Part shown: positions 13,301-25,300 of the stretch, one piece after another
Layout of the letters: the number at the start of each line of letters is the position of its first letter
Position numbering within the stretch: the first letter of the stretch is position 1
Notes under the pieces: model-generated
Database searches by the model: none
What the model was told of the DNA's origin: nothing
Seen by the model: the letters and a program-made list of their open reading frames with translations, nothing else
Made by a program: the position numbers and the translations under genes
DNA from: Sipunculus nudus
Lineage: Eukaryota; Annelida; Sipuncula; Golfingiida; Sipunculidae
Direction of reading: 5' to 3'
NCBI GenBank assembly: GCA_026874595.1
Contig: CM049317.1
Location: forward strand, 17,757,382 to 17,821,381
Length of the DNA: 64,000 nt

Positions 13301-14715
13301 TACCAGCCCATTACATCATATATACCAGCCCATCACATCACATCACATACACCAGCCCATCACATCATTTCACATATACCAGCCCATCACCTCACATCAC
13401 ATGTACCAGCCCATCACATCACATCACAAATACCAGCCCATCACCTCACATCACATATACCAGCTCATCACATCACATATACCTGCCCATCACTTCAAAT
13501 CATATATACCAGCCCATCACATATACCAGGCCATCACATTACATCATATATACCAGCCTATCACATCACATATACCAGCCCATCACATCACATCACATAT
13601 ACCAGCGCATCACATCACATCACATATACCAGCGCATCACATCACATCACATATACCAGCCCATCCCATCACTCCACATATACCTGCCCATAACACCACA
13701 TCACATATACCAGCCCATAACATCACATCACATATACCAACCCATCACATCACATCACATATACCAGCTCATCACATCACATCACATACACCAGCCCATC
13801 ACATCATTTCACATATACCAGCCCATCACCTCACATCACATATACCAGCCCATCACACCACATCACATATACCAGCGCATCACAATTCATCATATGTACC
13901 AGCCCATCACATCACATCACATATACCAACCCATCACATCACATCACATATACCAACCCATCACATCACATCACATATTACAGCCCTTCACATCACATCA
14001 CTAATACCAGCGCATCACATCACATATTCCAGCCCATCACATCACAGCACATATACCAACCCATCATATCGCATCACATATACCAGCCCACCACATCACA
14101 TCACATATTCAAGCCCATCACCTCACATCACGTATACTAGCCCATCATATCACATCACATCACATATACCAGCCCATCACATCACATCACATATACCAGC
14201 CCATCACATCACATCACATATACCAGCCCTTCACATCACATCACATACACCAGCCCATCACATCATTTCACATATACCAACCCATCACATCACATAACAT
14301 ATACCAGCCCATCACATCATTTCACATATACCAGCCCATCACATCACATCACATATACCAGCCCATCACATCATTTCACATATACCAGCCCATCACCTCA
14401 CATCACATTTACCAGCCCATCACACCACATCACATATACCAGGGCATCACAAATCATCATATGTACCAGCCCATCACATCACATCACATATACCAACCCA
14501 TCACATCACATCACATATACCAGCCCACCACATCACATCACATATTCCAGCCCATCACATCACATCACATATACCAGCCCATCACATCACATCACATATA
14601 CCAGCCCATCCCATCACATCACATCACATATACCAGCCCATCATATCACATATACCAGCCCATCACATCACATCACATATAACAGCCCATCACATCACAC
14701 ACACCAGCCCATAAC
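10375..14715 (+). repeat. 27-bp minisatellite, about 160 units
   Basis: The unit is approximately ccagcccatcacatcacatc plus acatata, with insertions, deletions and variant monomers. The top strand is almost free of G (about one per unit). Variant monomers recur in blocks, giving higher-order structure: a block of about 730 bp repeats near 11.8 and 12.55 kb, and a variant string at about 10.88-11.0 kb recurs near 13.87-13.99 kb. Long open frames rich in His, Ile, Tyr and Pro cross the array only because 27 is divisible by three. No signal peptide or unique flanking domain supports a protein. Confidence 0.95.
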
Positions 14716-14768
14716 ATTAGAGTCTCGTCTCTGTCCTGTATATTTACGGTTAACATTTTGTGTGAGTA

Positions 14769-14982
14769 CAGTGGCGGATCAAGAGGGGGGGGGGGTGGGG
14801 GGTCAAGGAGTACTGCCCCCCCCCCCCCCCCCCCCACCTTGGAGCCGAACAATCTTTTTTTAGGGTTTGAAACCCTATTTTGCGCCCTGATTCCCTTTTC
14901 CGGACCAGAGGACTTTTATTAGGTTTTCTTTCAGACCTCCCAGGCGTGCCCTCACCTTTCCAAAATCCTGGATCCGCCCCTT
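14769..14982 (+). mobile_element. family M1 MITE-like element, copy A
   Basis: Ends are cagtggcggatcaag and, in reverse complement, aaggggcggatccag, so they form a terminal inverted repeat of about 12-15 bp. The interior contains a G-run, a C-run of about 20 and no open frame. The same sequence recurs inverted at 15943-16077. Terminal CAGNGGCGGATC resembles hAT-type MITEs. I found no clean target duplication. Confidence 0.65.
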
Positions 14983-15942
14983 CATCCTGTATATTGGATG
15001 CAGGCCCTGATAGTCTTGCGGTTTATAAAAGCTTAGCAAACTATTGGTATCCTATATAAACACTAGCTGTCATATAGTTATTAAGCAACAGGTCTATGCT
15101 TTAACAACTCTGAGTATGCACACTTTAAACTGACAAAATTACTTATAAAGAGCAAATACAATAAAAATATATAAAAATGTGAAAAAAAAGGTTTGTACAC
15201 ACACACACTTTAAGAAGAGTTATCGTATAATACTTTTGATAACACTCTTACCTGTAAAAGTTGGTGATCAGTAGATTTCAGTTACCCGGCGATATACATG
15301 ATGTTGAAACTGGCTGTATTGTGTGTGTATGCATGAACAGAGCTTTCCACATTGTAAACAATACAGTACACAGGGCTGCGTGAAGTTCGTGTACAGCCTT
15401 TAATTCACAGCTCTGCGTCAGTCGCGTTGTGTGTTATCCAGTGCTATTAGGCAAGAAAAAAATCGCCGATATCCCCCAGCGCCACTGCCGAAAGGTAATT
15501 CCGTGCAGATATATCTCGCAAAATCTCTTCAAGCTGGCTCGCTTGGCCACGTCGCGCGAGCCCGTGAGGCGGATAAATACTCGTATTAGTTAACTGGTAA
15601 ATACGGCATTGTTTGTACACATGTGCCTCTCGGCTGGGCATTATCAAAAGTGACACTCGGACATTTCCTGTGGAAATCACGGGGGGGGGGGGGGGGGGGG
15701 GGGGCATGGGATGAACGGGGACTTGCCCCGGCCAGAGGGAATATGCTACAGGCCCTGCAAAACAAAAGCGTCAACGTCCCTCCTTTTTTCTGATTATGTT
15801 ATATTGTTTGATATTTGATAGTAATTTCTCATCAATCTATGACACAGGATGATAGTGCATCATTTTATTCCGATGCTTTAAAAAATAAAGATATTATTCT
15901 TTGATGAAACTAAACTTCTAGTTAATTGGCTTGACTTATTAT
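14983..15942. other. spacer between inverted M1 copies; G-run
   Basis: No gene seen. Contains a G homopolymer of about 22 bases near 15681-15702. A proline-run open frame on the minus strand here is only the complement of that tract. Confidence 0.55.
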
Positions 15943-16077
15943 CAGGGGCAGATCCAAGACATTGGAAAGGGGAGGGTCACGCCCTGGAAGACTGAAAGAA
16001 AACCTAACAATAGGTCCTCTGGTCCGAGAAGGAGGGGTCAGCTTCGCAAAATTTGGTTTAAGGGGGATCCGCCACAG
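15943..16077 (-). mobile_element. family M1 MITE-like element, copy B (inverted)
   Basis: Reverse-complement match to 14769-14982 over gcagatccaagac, ggaaaggggagggtcacgcc, ctgaaagaaaacctaa, gtcctctggtccg and the ggatccgccac end. It lacks part of the interior, including the homopolymers, so it is shorter. Confidence 0.68.
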
Positions 16078-16209
16078 AATATTAAGAAGGTGTCTGGAAT
16101 TAGGATATAATACCTCGAATGTGGATTCCGGTCGATAGTGCTTGCGATCTTGATAAGAAACCTGCTTGATATTACACATGGGTACAAAATGAGGGGAAAT
16201 GAAATAATT

Positions 16210-16404
16210 GGCAATATACACTTAGTCTCGTGAATAAAAATTAAACATTCGGACATGGTTTTCACATATTAAATTTTTAAAGAAAAATATTTCAACAATA
16301 AAAAATATCTGTAAATTATATATTTTATTTTTTTTATTGCACAAATGTAACTAAAACAGAAATCACGAAGTTCCTGCAAACTGAGACAAATAAACAGAAC
16401 AAAA
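16210..16404 (+). repeat. duplicated segment A, copy 1 (left flank of LINE)
   Basis: Starts ggcaatatac and ends cagaacaaaa. It matches 18355-18550 in the same orientation over its whole length with scattered substitutions. It is the left half of a tandemly duplicated A-B unit that was split by the LINE. Confidence 0.8.
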
Positions 16405-18214
16405 CTATTTATTTATTATTTATTTTATTTATTAATATATCTTTGTTCAGGGTGGCTTGTTCAGAATATACTGATCTTCCACAAGGCCCTGAGAGTAATT
16501 GGAATTTTAAACATGATCAAATAGCATGACAGTAATATACAAGCAAACATGTATGTGCAGAATATTGTAACTGAATATAAGATATATTGTTATTTCCTGT
16601 ACTAGTATGATCATTATTAGGAGTTTATTATAGAATATTATTTAGATATTCATAGGATGTTCAGGTTATTAACAATGTTGCTAACATTGTATGAAATAAG
16701 TGCAAAGAATAATATAAACCACAAGTGCAATGTATGCAAAGTTATGTTAGTGTTAATTCACTTATTGGTATTTGTAAAGCATAAAATATCAAAATGTATG
16801 CATAACATGTAAAAGTGGTATAATAGATTTATTGTAATAATGTCAAGTGTTTAGTGAACATTGCTTAAGATCTTTTTTGAACTTATCTAAATTATCTATC
16901 TTACGAAGAGCTTCCGGTAACAAATTCCATAATTTCGGTCCCTGATAAATAAAAGATTTTTGCATCAATTCAGTTCTTACTGTTGCATGGTACTTTCATT
17001 TGACAAGAGTATCTCGTGTTATAAGAGTGTATTTCAGATCGGGTTTCTGATAGATAATTAAGATAAGGTGCTAGGCCATTTAGGCATTTAAACATGAATA
17101 TATTAGAGAGGTACAATAATCGTTGATTCATTTTTTGCCATTTTAAGGCTGATATCAATGTTGAACTAGCTGTATTCCTATCATAATTCCCAGAAATTAT
17201 ACGGGCAGCCCTATTCTGGAATTTCTGGAGAACGTTCATATTTGTTTGGCTTTGATGGCCCCAAATGATTAAACCGTAATCAATATAGGGTTGTATGGTG
17301 GTCATATAAATATGAACGAGTTCCTGTGAAGGTAAAACTTTACTCAGACGAGCGAGAGCGCCTAGTTTAGGTTTTAATTTGGAAGCAAGTTCATTGATAT
17401 GTGCTCTCCGTGTAAGGCAACTGTCAAGTGTTAATCCGAGATATTGAGCCTTATCAGTATACCGTAGGACTTTATCATTTAACAACATAGGTGGATATGA
17501 TGATGTAATTTTAGATAATTTTTGTCAACTTCCAATGACCATTAGGTAGGATTTTTCTGTATTTATCGTGAGTTTATTCACTCGAAACCATTCAGATATT
17601 CTATTAATATCAACTTGAATTTTCTGTGTAACGGACTCAATAGTGGGACCAGAAACATATGAGCATGTATCATCAGCAAATAGGCTAATGTTACTAAATG
17701 TTGGTATGTTACAAACATCATTAAGATAAATTAAGAATAAAAGTGGTCCGAGAACAGAACCTTGAGGGACTCCCATTGAAATCTGCGAACAGTCAGAAAT
17801 TGATCCATTATATTTAGTAGCTTGAGTTCGATTACTTAGATACGATTTAAACCACTCTAATTCTCGATTCCGTATTCCATATTTATAAAGCTTGTCAAGA
17901 AGCCTAGTGCGACATATTGAATCAAAACATTTACAAATATCAAGGAAGCAAACTACTGTTATATGTCCTTTGTCGCATGCTTTAACCCAATCAGATGTAC
18001 TGCTAAGTAGTGAAGTAATGGTCGAGTGTTGTTTTATGAGTGCCGATTGTGATGGACCTAAAAGTTTGTTATCATGAATAAATGAATATAACTGCTGGTG
18101 AATCACTTTTTCCATTATTTTAGCTACATGTGAAATTACAGAAATCGGGCGATAATTACATGGATCATCCGCAGGTCCTTTCCCTTTATAAATTGGCGTA
18201 ACTCTTGCCTGTTT
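16405..18214 (-). mobile_element. 5'-truncated non-LTR retrotransposon (Jockey/CR1-like LINE)
   Basis: On the minus strand this holds the distal two thirds of a reverse transcriptase, its C-terminal tail and about 400 bp of 3' UTR ending in an AT-rich aataaataa-type tail at 16405. The 5' end breaks inside the RT domain at about 18214, as expected for incomplete target-primed reverse transcription. The boundaries are set by a neighbouring empty-site copy: flank A (16210-16404) and flank B (18215-18331) are contiguous at 18355-18669. No clear target-site duplication was found. RT motifs favour the CR1/Jockey/Rex1 side of the LINE tree; I cannot fix the clade. Confidence 0.85.
16843..18214 (-). 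pseudogene. LINE reverse transcriptase pseudogene
   Basis: Conceptual translation shows the ARVTPIYKG and NYRPIS segments; motif A as FLDICKCFDS (near 17927-17960); motif B as GVPQGSVLGP (near 17745-17774); and catalytic FADDT at about 17667-17681. The thumb-like region follows (LKWQKMNQRL, ...KCLNGLAPYL). It is inactive: an in-frame TGA lies at 17525-17527, where the frame resumes without a shift on the far side, and a frameshift lies just before the stop at 16970-16972. After that shift, the conserved YQGPKLWNLLP tail continues in another frame to a stop at 16843. The endonuclease and N-terminal RT are missing. Confidence 0.88.
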
Positions 18215-18331
18215 TAAGTATATGTAGTGCATATATACCGTATTCTTATAATTATATAAACACATGAAGTTAAATGAAACAAAAAAGAACTAATATAATA
18301 GTAATTTAGTAATAATATAATCTAAATAAGT
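18215..18331 (+). repeat. duplicated segment B, copy 1 (right flank of LINE)
   Basis: Starts taagtatatgtagtgc and ends ctaaataagtt. It matches 18552-18669 with only about half a dozen differences. It is the right half of the A-B unit interrupted by the LINE. Confidence 0.85.
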
Positions 18332-18354
18332 TTATGTAGATATAGATATCATTT

Positions 18355-18669
18355 GGCAATATACTCTTAGTCTCATGAATAAAAATAAAATTATTCCGAC
18401 ATAGTTTTCACATATTAATTTTTTTAAGAAAACTATTTTTAACAATAAAAAATAACTGTGAATTATACATTGTATTTCCTAATTGCAAAAATGAAGCTAA
18501 AACATAAATCACGAAGCTCCTGCAAACTGAGACAAATAAACAGAACAAAAATAAGTAAATGTAGTGCATTTATACTGTGTTCTTATAATTATATAAGCAC
18601 ATGAAGTTAAATGAAACAAAAAAGAACGAATATAATAGTAATTTAGTAATAATATAATCTAAATAAGTT
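18355..18669 (+). repeat. duplicated A-B unit, copy 2, uninterrupted (empty site)
   Basis: Segment A (18355-18550) runs straight into segment B (18551-18669) with no LINE between them, preserving the pre-insertion arrangement. The junction reads cagaacaaaaataagtaaat. The B halves are closer to each other than the A halves, so the two parts may have diverged or been converted unequally. Confidence 0.8.
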
Positions 18670-19484
18670 GAGAGGGGGGGGGTCGACCGTTTTGCTTAAC
18701 CTATGTGCGTGCGGCTTATATGAGATGGCCATTCGAGTTATGAAGATATAGACGTGGCTTAATTTGGCACCACTGTCTACAGGTCTTTACATTATATATC
18801 CCATAATATTGTAATTATTAGATTATATCCGCAAGGGAAAACTTTCATAATGTTTTCAATCTGCCATTTTTAATAATAAGTGCTTATGTCACTGGGGAGT
18901 GTAAAATACTAACTTTATGCTGATGTCACAGCAGGAGCCACTGCATAAGTAAAAGCTTTGTGTGTCAGCTTTAATTTGCATCGGAAAGCTTCCACATGAG
19001 TCATGATTAACCTCCCTAATGAAACCACCTGTGCATTAGGTTCACTATTGGCCAGTCCCGGGGGGGGGGGGGGGGGGGTCCTTTTTACACAGGTTACTAG
19101 TATACTGTACACGTTTAAGTCGCTGCTACCACCATCTAGTGGGAGATAGGTGAACTAAGTCTAACTTTTTCGCAATAATTGAAAAATTCTGAATAAGAAA
19201 GAAATATGTTGACTAAGCCATTGACGTGATTTTACGAGCGTGAAGTGAGACAGTTCTTTTGTACAACAGAACTATTTCAGAAATATATTGATATCAAATT
19301 TTAAATTTGAATTTGGCATTAGAACTGCAATAGAATACGAGTATTTATATAGTATAATAGTAATTATTTCTTTGCCACCATATGAAGAGAGGAGCAACAC
19401 ACGGAATAACCTGGGTTACATTTGAATTTGTGGTGTAAGTTTATCATTTAAACTGCCAACCAGGTGCCATTTTATAAATTTTTT
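18670..19484. other. no gene recognised; G-run
   Basis: Holds a G-run at about 18674-18681 and a longer one near 19060-19077. There is no exon or RNA gene that I can support. Confidence 0.5.
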
Positions 19485-19790
19485 GCTTCATATTTATTCA
19501 GAGTGGCTTGTTCAAAATACGCTGGTATTGCAAAGGGCCCTGATAGTCGGTATAAAAAAAAATTCAAACATACATAAACATATTGTATGGCGGTATTATA
19601 TACCAAGTAAACATACATGTGTAGAAAATTTCAAACTAAATATATCTTATAATGTTAGTTCTTGTATTAGCATCATAATTATTAATTTTTATTTTATTTA
19701 AATATATTATTATGAATTTCGTATGTGACCATTCAGGTTGTTAACTATGAGGTCAACATAAGTATTTGTTATAGCCCAGTGAAATGTATT
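19485..19790 (-). mobile_element. second LINE copy, 3' UTR only
   Basis: The segment beginning gtggcttgttcaaaatacgc and running through ccattcaggttgttaac matches, with indels, the 3' UTR of the 16405-18214 element (gtggcttgttcagaatatac ... tgttcaggttattaac). It has the same orientation. No RT sequence remains, so it is a heavily 5'-truncated, older copy. Confidence 0.7.
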
Positions 19791-20094
19791 GCAAGCCGTG
19801 AGGTTTGCGAGGCTTGTGTCACATGGCAGGCGAGAGTCCTTTAGGCGAGCCTGCCATGATTGACACAAGCCAAGGAAAAAAAAGCCATTACAGAATGTTA
19901 ACGCAGAAACAAAAGCTGGTTGAGCGAGGGTTATGTCTGTGTAGTGCATGTGAGGTGCCTGTAGAGGCCAGGCACGTGACAAGAGAAGATATTCACAGTG
20001 AATCTGAGGCCCCTTTGTCAAAACGTTTCGAGTTTTGCGCCCGAACTGCGTGCGATAATCGTATATAGAATGTCACTAATTAATGTGGTTATGT

Positions 20095-20800
20095 GATAAT
20101 CGCAAGTGAATATCCAATATCCCTGATTCGAGTGATATTCGATATTGCATACTATGATTGATATTTTATGTTAGTATGCGAATATCTAATATATAAAAAA
20201 ATATCCCTGATTTGAGTGATATTCGAAATTCGTATGATATGATTGCTATTTTATGTTAGCATGCAAATATCGAATATCCTTGATTTGAGTGATATTCGAT
20301 ATAACCTTGCGAATATCGAATATCAAATGTCCCTGATTTGAGTGATATTCGATATTCGTATGATATAAGTTCTATTTTATGTTAACATGCGAATATCGAA
20401 TATATCTGATTTGAGTGATATTCGATATTCACATGGTATGAGAGATATTTCAATTTTGCATGCGCATATCGAATATCACTGATTTGAGGGATATTCGATA
20501 TTTGTATGGTATGATTGATATTCGATATTGGCATGCGAATATCGAATATGGAATATCCCTGATTTGAATGATATTCGGTATTCGGTATGCGAAAATCGAA
20601 TGTCGAATATCCCTGATTCGAGTTATATTAGGTATTGCATGCTATGGAATATATTTTATGTTAACATGCGAATATGGAATATCCCTGTTTTTATTGATAT
20701 TCGATGTTCGTGTGGTATGAATGATATTCGATATCGAATATTCCTGATTTGAGTGATATTCGATATTCGCATGCGAATATCGAATTTTGAATATCGGTCC
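20095..20800 (+). repeat. AT-rich minisatellite built on inverted gaatatcgaatat motifs
   Basis: Repeating units of variable length (roughly 55-80 bp) combine gcgaatatcgaatat, ccctgatttgagt and gatattcgatattcg. Because gaatatcgaatat is close to the reverse complement of atattcgatattc, each unit can form a hairpin. About ten copies, diverged. Confidence 0.85.
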
Positions 20801-22271
20801 AACTTCGGTCCCATATAAAAGCAGTCATCTTAACTACCCAAGTTTGTCTTTTTATATTTCATGTTAAACTTACCCAAGCTGACGCAGTTTGATATTTGCT
20901 GGAGTTCAGATTTAAAATAGATTTAAACTATTCGAATGATTGTGATTCTTTAGATTATAAGTAGACATTATCCAGTCCAAATTATCACAATAATTAGAAA
21001 GTAAACTAAAACATATCAAATCCCACGTTAGACCTGCGTAGGTCCCTATAATTTTGTCTGTTTCTGATTTTACATAAATATACCCCAAGTAAAAGTAACC
21101 CCTATTCTGTTAATCTGTTGACCCTATGTCCAGCTGCCCTGTTGCTGGGATGACCAGTTCCAGTAATTCGCAATTATAACTACAGGTGGCGTCTGTGTGC
21201 TCAATTATAGGATTCTCACGTAGTCCTTACCCCTTAGTGATAGTGGGGCCCCCTGGAGAAAGAAAGTAAACTATTTGCACCCCACAGAAGGGGCCAATAC
21301 ATGAATTATAAAATGATCACTGAACATTAATAAAGGTGATACAAAAAAATGAAAAAAAAAATTTATTCCTCGACCTGTTGTAGGTCTAATCGCACATTGG
21401 AATAAGTCGACCTGGCCTATTTGCTGGATTCAGATGACTTTTAATACTTGAATGTACACAACGTATGTCCAGCAACAGCGGGAAATGTTCATCCAGATCA
21501 GCCTAACGGCTACGTTTCTTTACTTGTATTATATATAGACTGGTACCCCGCTCTATTGTGGCACCGCTGCTCTGAGGGCCATAATAGAGCAGGGTACCAA
21601 TCTATATAACATACCGCGTCACTGCCGCTTACCTTTATACGTGTCGCTTATGACATTTTGTTTTTCCGTATTAACTTAACCCGGGCGGGGACTTTATCAC
21701 AATCGTGGCGCCATCTGTCAACAGAAAGTTAAACTCAATTATGACAACTGTCACGACAGTGGCGACCCTCGCGGGAAGGCGTTTCTCGGCCTTCACATTT
21801 ATGAAACAATTCATCATAATAAACAAATCTGTCCACATTGTACATACGTATATTTACCTGCTGTTACTTCCATTAAGTCCGTATACCAGGAACATTCACG
21901 TAATAGCCTTGAAATGTGCTTCACCCAACATCTTTAATGGCCAATAAGCTTTAAGAAGCTGACACATCAGCTTAAAATGAACTCAGCCTAACTTTGACCT
22001 ACTCGGCCTGAAATCATTGTACAGTATTAGCAACTGTATGATTTGTAGTACGATTTTCCTCTCATATTCACTTTACGCACATGGCAAAGAATACAACACG
22101 GCTCAGTTCCTATACATAAGCGCGACAAAGATACAGCTCATGCCGTATATTTTGATGAATGACTTAGCATAATCAAAAAGATTTGATATAAAAATTTATA
22201 AACCCTCTTTGTTTAATTGTTTTTCATCTGCCTAGTGCCCTTTACCCCCAGCAATAATAATTTATTAGACA
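20801..22271. other. no gene recognised apart from a hairpin
   Basis: Apart from the hairpin at 21533-21607, I see no coding or RNA gene. An 80-codon frame at 21705-21947 has no recognisable domain. Confidence 0.5.
21533..21607. repeat. 29-bp stem hairpin
   Basis: 21533-21561 and 21579-21607 are reverse complements with three mismatches. The loop is 17 nt. The arms carry gactggtaccccgctctat and its partner atagagcagggtaccaatc. A partial single-arm match (tatagattggtacactgc) lies at 28608-28638, so this is likely a dispersed foldback element. Confidence 0.75.
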
Positions 22272-22387
22272 AAATAGGGAAGGCCCTAAAACTTGATCTA
22301 GACAACGGATTACTCAGCTGACCAGATAAGTGGACAGGTTTCAAACCTGGAATAGTAAAGGTGTCTGTCTATAGACAGTATAGGTAC
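22272..22387 (+). repeat. direct repeat bounding the 42-bp array, left copy
   Basis: Begins aaatagggaaggccct and includes acttgatcta, ggattactcagctgacca and tctatagacagt. Matches 25977-26088 in the same orientation; the copies are 3705 bp apart. Confidence 0.85.
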
Positions 22388-25300
22388 CTATAATGATGCA
22401 GGTGTCTGTCTATATCTAGTGTGCCTGGATATAGAAAGGGTAGGTACTTGTCTATATTCAGTGTGCCTGGATACAGACAAGGTACTTGTCTATATTCAGT
22501 GTGCCTTGAAACAGACAGTGTAGGTGCCTGCCTATATCCAGTGTGCCTGGATACAGACAGGGTAGGTACTTGTCTATATTCAGTGTGCCTGGATACAGAC
22601 AAGGTACTTGTCTATATTCAGTGTGCCTTGAAACAGACAGTGTAGGTGCCTGCCTATATCCAGTGTGCCTGGATACAGACAGGGTAGGTGCTTGTCTATA
22701 TCCAGAGTGCCTGGATATAGACAGGGTAGGTGCTTGTCTATATTCAGTGTGCCTGGATACAGACAGCGTAGGTGCTTGTCTATATTCAGTGTGCCTGGAT
22801 ACAGACAGTGTAGGTGCTTGCCTATATCCAGTGTGCCTGGATACAGACAGGGTAGGTACTTGTCTATATTCAGTGTGCCTGGATACAGACAGCGTAGGTG
22901 CTTGTCTATATTCAGTGTGCCCTGATACAGACAGGGTAGGTGCTTGCCTATATTCAGTGTGCCTGGATACAGACAGGGTAGGTACTTGTCTATATTCAGT
23001 GTGCCTGGATACAGACAAGGTACTTGTCTATATTCAGTGTGCCTTGAAACAGACAGTGTAGGTGCCTGCCTATATCCAGTGTGCCTGGATACAGACAGGG
23101 TAGGTGCTTGTCTATATCCAGAGTGCCTGGATATAGACAGGGTAGGTGCTTGTCTATATTCAGTGTGCCTGGATACAGACAGCGTAGGTGCTTGTCTATA
23201 TTCAGTGTGCCTGGATACAGACAGTGTAGGTGCTTGCCTATATCCAGTGTGCCTGGATACAGACAGAGTAGGTGCTTGTCTTTATTCAGTGTGCCTGGAT
23301 ACAGACAGTGTAGGTGCTTGCCTATATCCAGTGTGCCTGGATACAGACAGAGTAGGTGCTTGCCTATATTCAGTGTGCCTGGATACAGACAGTGTAGGTG
23401 CGTGTCTACATTCAATGTGCCTGGATACAGACAGGATAGGTGCTTGTCTATATTCAGTGTTTCTGGATACAGACGGTGAAGGTGCTTGCCTACATTCAAT
23501 ATGCCTAGATACAGACAGTGTAGGTGCTTGCCTATTTCAATGTTCCTTGATACAGACAGTGTAGGTGCTTGCCTATAGTCAGTGTGCCTGGATACAGACA
23601 GGGTAGGTGCTTGTCTATATTCAGTGTGCCCTGATACAGACAGAGTAGGTGCTTGTCTTTATTCAGTGTGCCTGGATACAGACAGTGTAGGTGCTTGCCT
23701 ACAGTCAATGTGCCTGGATACAGACAGTGTAGTTGCTTGCCTATATTCCGTGTGCCTGGATACAGACAGGATAGGTGCTTGCCTATATTCAGTGTTTCTG
23801 GATACAGACGGTGAAGGTGCTTGCCTACATTCAATATGCCTAGATACAGACAGTGTAGGTGCTTGCCTATTTCAATGTTCCTTGATACAGGCAGTGTAGG
23901 TGCTTGCCTATATTCAGTGTTTCTGGATACAGACGGTGAAGGTGCTTGCCTACATTCAATATGCCTAGATACAGACAGTGTAGGTGCTTGCCTATTTCAA
24001 TGTTCCTTGATACAGACAGTGTAGGTGCTTGCCTATATTCCGTGTGCCTGGATACAGACAGTGTAGGTGCTTGCCTATATTCAATGTGCCTGGATACAGA
24101 CGGTGAAGGTGCTTGCCTACATTCAACGTGCCTGGATACAGACAGTGTATGTGCTTGCCTATTTCAATGTGCCTTGATACAGACATTGTAGGTGCTTGTC
24201 TTTATTCAGTGTGCCTGGATACAGACAGTGTAGGTGCTTGTCTACATTCAATATTCCTAGATACAGACAGTGTAGGTTCTTGCCTATTTCAATGTTCCTT
24301 GATACAGACAGTGTAGGTGCTTGCCTATATTCAGTGTGCCTGGATACAGACAGGGTAAGTGCGTGTCTATATTCAGTGTGCCCTGATACAGACAGGTTAG
24401 GTGCTTGCCTATATTCAGTGTGCCTGGATACAGACAGGGTAGGTGCTTGCCTATATTCAGTGTGCCTGGATACAGACGGTGAAGGTGCTAGCCTATATCC
24501 AGTGTTCCAGGACAGACAGTTCAGGTGCTTGGCTATATTCAATGTACCTAGATACAGACAGTGTAGGTGCTTGCCTATATTCAGTGTGCCTGGATACAGA
24601 CAGGGTAAGTGCGTGTCTATATTCAGGGTGCCCTGATACAGACAGGGTAGGTGCTTGCCTATATTCAGTGTGCCTTGATACAGACAGGGTAAGTGCGTGT
24701 CTATATTCAGTGTGCCCTGATACAGACAGGGTAGGTGCTTGCCTATATTCAGTGTGCCTGGATACAGACAGGGTAGGTGCTTGCCTATATTCAGTGTGCC
24801 TGGATACAGACGGTGAAGGTGCTAGCCTATATCCAGTGTTCCAGGACAGACAGTTCAGGTTCTTGGCTATATTCAATGTACCTAGATACAGACAGTGTAG
24901 GTGCTTGCCTATATTCAGTGTGCCTGGATACAGACAGGGTAAGTGCGTGTCTATATTCAGTGTGCCCTGAAACAGACAGGGTAGGTGCTTGCCTATATTC
25001 AGGCTGTCTGGATACAGACAGGGTAGGTGCTTGCCTATATTCAGTGTGTCTTGATACAGACAGGGTAGGTGCTTGCCTACATTCAGGGTGCCTAGATACA
25101 GACAGTGAAGGTGCTTTCCTATATTCAGTGTGTCTGGATACAGACAGTTCAGGTGCATGGCTATATTGAGTGTACCTAGATACTGACAGTTCAGGTGCTT
25201 GTCTATGTTCGATGTGCCTAGATACAGACAGTTTAGGTGCTTGCCTATGTTCGATGTGCCTAGATACAGACAATGTAGGTACTTGCCTACATTCAATGTG

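Noticed and set aside
10375-14682. Open frames of up to 445 codons rich in His, Ile, Tyr and Pro, resembling repetitive structural proteins
   Set aside because: The 27-bp period is nine codons, so any stop-free phase stays open. Frames overlap in different phases, and there is no signal peptide, unique domain or promoter context.
18915-19112. Minus-strand frame with a proline run (TPPPPPPG)
   Set aside because: The run is the translation of a G homopolymer; there is nothing gene-like on either side. The same applies at 15447-15774 and 45086-45307.
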